DNA of 35,609 bases, from contig JAVHYF010000013.1 of NCBI GenBank assembly GCA_031119205.1, positions 1 to 35,609 of the forward strand, given 5' to 3'. Of the stretch, positions 32,963 to 35,609 are shown one piece after another. This DNA comes from Moraxellaceae bacterium (GTDB lineage: Bacteria; Pseudomonadota; Gammaproteobacteria; Burkholderiales; Rhodocyclaceae). Each line of letters begins with the position of its first letter. Positions within the stretch are counted from its first letter, which is position 1. A program made the position numbers and the translations under genes. The notes beneath the pieces are model-generated. The model was not told where the DNA came from. It saw nothing but the letters and a program-made list of their open reading frames with translations, and made no database searches.

Positions 32963-34462
32963 TCACGCAGCCCCCTTCGCCCGTGACTGCTTCGCCAGCG
33001 CCTTCATGCGCCCCAGCGATTTCACGGACTTGCGGAACGGCGGTACCACCACGCAAAACACCGCGAATGCTCCCAGCATTCCCGCAGCACCCGTCAGCAC
33101 GCTGGCCAGGCCATCCACACGCAATGCATGCGTCAGCCAACCCGAAGCGGCCGCACAGCTCGCATACACGGCAAACAACATCGCCGCGTTGCCAAGCAGG
33201 CGCCTGACCGGTGCGCCACTACCCTTGAGCCACCACAGGCCCCACAGCCAGTTGATGGCAAGACCAAGCGTGTAGCCCACCGCCACACCCAGCACCCCGC
33301 CCAGCGAACCGAGCAGGATGCAGGCGATGAGGACCGGCCGGCTGACCAGCGCGAGACGCAGGTTCTCCCGCGTCATGCCCTGCGACAGGAAGGCCCAGTA
33401 GCTCGCATAACCCGCCGCCTGGAACATGCCGCCCACTGCCAGCACATGGAAGAACGGGACGATCGCCTCCCACTTGCTGCCGAGGACCAGCAGCACCAGC
33501 GCATGCGCATGGACACAGACGAAGGCCAGGCCAGACAGCAGCAGATGGAGCAGCGCCGACTGCCCATAGACCAGGAATTCGCGATAGCGCTCCTTGTCGT
33601 CCCGCAGCCTCGACAGCACCGGCAACGCGACCGTGCCGGCCGGTGCCGAGATCTGCGTCAGCGGTGCCATCACGAACTGCGAGGCGCGGTTGTAGTGCCC
33701 CAGCAACTCCGGCCCGAACTTGTGGCCGATGACGACGGAATCCACGTTACGACTGAGGTACCCGATCATCTGCGTGAGCATCAGGTTCCAGCCATAACTG
33801 AAGAACGCCCCCATGCCCTCGCAACGCCGCGGCAAGCCAGGCAACCATCGACCGGTCATCACCAGCAGCAGCAGGATGCTGGCCGCCTGTCCCAGTTGCT
33901 GTGCGACCAGTGCCCAGTAGCCGTGGCCGCGCAAGGCCAGCACGATGCCGAGGCCCAGCGCGACGGCCTGCCCGGACACGTCGATGGCGGCGAGCGCGCC
34001 GAAACGCATGTCGCGGTTGAGATTCGCGCGGTACTGCGACGCCAGCCCGTTGATCAGGAAAGTGACCGACACCGCCTGGGCTACGGCCTGCAGCGCCGGC
34101 GTCTTGTACCAGGCAGCAATCCACGGCGCCGCGAGCAGTGTCACCGCCATCAGCACGAGGCCCATGCCGGCGTTCATCCAGAACAGGTTTGTCCGTTGCT
34201 GGACCGTCACCGAGCGCGCCTGCACGGACGCCGACGACAGGCCGAACTCGCGCAGCACCTCACCCACGCCGACGATGGCCATCACCATCGCCATCACCCC
34301 GTAGTCCTGTGGCGACAACAGCCGGGCAACGATGATGAGGCCGCCGAACTGGATGGCGATCTTCAGTACCTGCCCACCCATGGTCAGCGCAGCGCCTCGT
34401 AGCGCAACGGCACCCAGCCCCGCTTGCCGGGCGTCCTTGCCCGGTGGCTTCGGTTCCGTCAT
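32963..34462 (-). CDS. Polysaccharide flippase, MOP/Wzx-like
   Basis: A 499-residue membrane protein with about twelve to fourteen segments. It is predicted to move lipid-linked repeat units across the inner membrane. The N-terminal ALTMGGQVLKIAIQFGGLII, then VARLLSPQDYGVMAMVMA (45-62), and the cytoplasmic REFGLSSASVQ are typical of the WzxC/lipopolysaccharide-flippase branch. The C-terminus is basic (RKSVKSLGRMKALAKQSRAK). The start is ATG 34462 with AAGG upstream. It follows the family 2 transferase by 55 bp and precedes the pyruvyl transferase by 76 bp. Confidence 0.92.
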   Translation of the reverse strand: MTEPKPPGKDARQAGLGAVALRGAALTMGGQVLKIAIQFGGLIIVARLLSPQDYGVMAMVMAIVGVGEVLREFGLSSASVQARSVTVQQRTNLFWMNAGMGLVLMAVTLLAAPWIAAWYKTPALQAVAQAVSVTFLINGLASQYRANLNRDMRFGALAAIDVSGQAVALGLGIVLALRGHGYWALVAQQLGQAASILLLLVMTGRWLPGLPRRCEGMGAFFSYGWNLMLTQMIGYLSRNVDSVVIGHKFGPELLGHYNRASQFVMAPLTQISAPAGTVALPVLSRLRDDKERYREFLVYGQSALLHLLLSGLAFVCVHAHALVLLVLGSKWEAIVPFFHVLAVGGMFQAAGYASYWAFLSQGMTRENLRLALVSRPVLIACILLGSLGGVLGVAVGYTLGLAINWLWGLWWLKGSGAPVRRLLGNAAMLFAVYASCAAASGWLTHALRVDGLASVLTGAAGMLGAFAVFCVVVPPFRKSVKSLGRMKALAKQSRAKGAA

Positions 34463-34517
34463 GCCAGCCTTGTCCAGTGCAGCTTCCACAGGTCCGTCCC
34501 CGTTCCGTTTCCCGGCG

Positions 34518-35609
34518 TCACTTCGGCTCGGCCGCGTCCCGCTTGGAGCGCACCCACTCCACCTGCCTGCTCGACAGGAAACGGAAGTACAGCGGAATCT
34601 TGCCCAGCGTGTAGCCCACCACCCGCAGCAGGCCGCCGGCGGAAATCGCCTCGCGGCCGAAGCGGTGCCAGGCCAGCACGATGGCAATGCCGAACAGTGC
34701 CGTCGCCAGCACTGCCACCCACAGCGGCCACAGCGCCACACCGAAAGCCGCGACGACCACGCTCACCAGCGACAGGCCGACGATCATCATCGCCAGCAGG
34801 GCAAGCGGCGGCACACCCGCGTCCAGCGCGAGCGACAGCAGGCCGCGGCCCGGCTTCGTCAGGCCTTCGAGCAGCAGCTTCGGCACCTGTCCGACGATGA
34901 CGCCAAGGTGTCCATGCTCCCAACGTGTGCGCTGGCTGCGGGTGCCTTCCTCGTTCGAGGGGAAGGTGCTTGTCACCAGCGCGTCGGGGCAGAACAGCGG
35001 CGGCGTGCCGGCACGCGCCAGGTCGATGCCCATCTGCAGGTCTTCGACGATGTGGCCGCTGGCCAGGCTGGTGCGCTGGATGGCCTGCCAGGGGAATGCC
35101 ATGCCGGAACCCATCAGCTGGCACGGCAGGCCGAAACGATGGAAGCCCAGCGGACGCACGAGGTTCTTTACTAACCAGGCGAACTCGGCAATCGAACCAT
35201 TCCCGCCACGGCCCGGCGGCGTGCGCATCAGGTACAGCGCCTGCACCGGACGACCGGTCGCGGCTGCATCGGTGACTATACGGTCGAGTGCATGCGGCGT
35301 CAGCTCGCAATCCGCATCGACGATGACCAGCACTTCCGGCGCGTCCTGCGCCAGATGCTTCACGCCGAAGTCCAGCGCATAGCCCTTGCCACGCAGCGTC
35401 GCGTCCTGTCTCACCACGACCTCGGCGCCGGCCGCGCGTGCCACGTCCGCCGTGTCGTCGCTGCAGTTGTCCGCCACCACCAGCAGACGGTCGCCACGAC
35501 GCAATTGCGCAAGCACGGTGGCGACTGGTTGCAGGAGTCCGGTGGATTCGTTGTGCGCCGGCATCACCACCGCTACACGGGGACGGGTGATGGTGGCGTC
35601 GGCGCGGGC
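34518..35609 (-). CDS. Family 2 glycosyltransferase, partial (5' end beyond window)
   Basis: Membrane-bound GT2 enzyme, 363 residues visible; the frame is open to the window edge, with 13 codons before the first internal GTG. The N-terminal catalytic domain shows VVMPAHNES, DNCSDDT, RGKGYALDFG, IVDADCEL (DxD type, about 98-103), VEDLQMGIDLARAG (ED at about 189-190) and QRTRWEHGHL (QxxRW, about 226-230). Two or three membrane segments follow (PPLALLAMMIVGLSLVSVVV and later). The QxxRW motif means a processive or polymer-type member rather than a simple transferase. It is first of the visible polysaccharide genes; the cluster must continue to the right. Confidence 0.92.
   Translation of the reverse strand, partial: ARADATITRPRVAVVMPAHNESTGLLQPVATVLAQLRRGDRLLVVADNCSDDTADVARAAGAEVVVRQDATLRGKGYALDFGVKHLAQDAPEVLVIVDADCELTPHALDRIVTDAAATGRPVQALYLMRTPPGRGGNGSIAEFAWLVKNLVRPLGFHRFGLPCQLMGSGMAFPWQAIQRTSLASGHIVEDLQMGIDLARAGTPPLFCPDALVTSTFPSNEEGTRSQRTRWEHGHLGVIVGQVPKLLLEGLTKPGRGLLSLALDAGVPPLALLAMMIVGLSLVSVVVAAFGVALWPLWVAVLATALFGIAIVLAWHRFGREAISAGGLLRVVGYTLGKIPLYFRFLSSRQVEWVRSKRDAAEPK

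Overview
The window is about 35.6 kb of high-G+C DNA from what looks like a betaproteobacterium of the Comamonadaceae (Variovorax/Acidovorax-like). I base this on the gyrB protein sequence, the very G+C-rich codon use, and the gene content: DUF4148-like small secreted proteins, a ybhP-clsB-ybhN phospholipid block, and a radical-SAM/UdgX repair pair. The assignment is from recognition only; no search was run.

Left part (1-19.5 kb), a typical chromosomal mosaic. The 3' half of gyrB opens the window. It is followed by an AhpD-like protein, small secreted or membrane proteins, an exonuclease III (xthA), a tandem pair of secreted paralogs, a metallophosphoesterase, a PagL-type lipid A deacylase and a DUF3053 lipoprotein. 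A minus-strand DNA-repair pair comes next (radical SAM protein, then a DUF4130-UdgX fusion), with a near-perfect LexA-type palindrome over the first gene's start. The ybhP-clsB-ybhN block follows, then a Spy/CpxP-like protein, a Cys-rich flavodoxin-fold oxidoreductase and two related small secreted proteins.

Middle part (19.5-24.9 kb), a five-gene minus-strand operon. In transcription order it holds an ABC ATPase, a Tat-exported binding protein, two permeases (the PotABCD/Fe3+-spermidine class) and an Asp/Glu/hydantoin-racemase family enzyme that lacks the second catalytic Cys. A good sigma-54 (-24/-12) promoter and an upstream NtrC-like dyad suggest nitrogen control.

Right part (25-35.6 kb), visibly less G+C-rich in places. 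Four tandem paralogous secreted proteins end in PEP-CTERM-like sorting tails (VPEP/VPAP, hydrophobic segment, Arg cluster). The first copy is broken by a one-base frameshift. A uraD gene follows. Converging on it is a minus-strand exopolysaccharide cluster: family 2 glycosyltransferase (cut by the window edge), flippase, pyruvyl transferase, acyltransferase, a coupled 31-codon small ORF, a WecG/TagA/CpsF transferase and an EpsL-like outer-membrane barrel. PEP-CTERM proteins, exosortases and exopolysaccharide loci are known to co-occur, so this half reads as a surface-matrix region. No exosortase lies within the window.

I found no tRNA, rRNA, CRISPR array, insertion sequence or phage gene.
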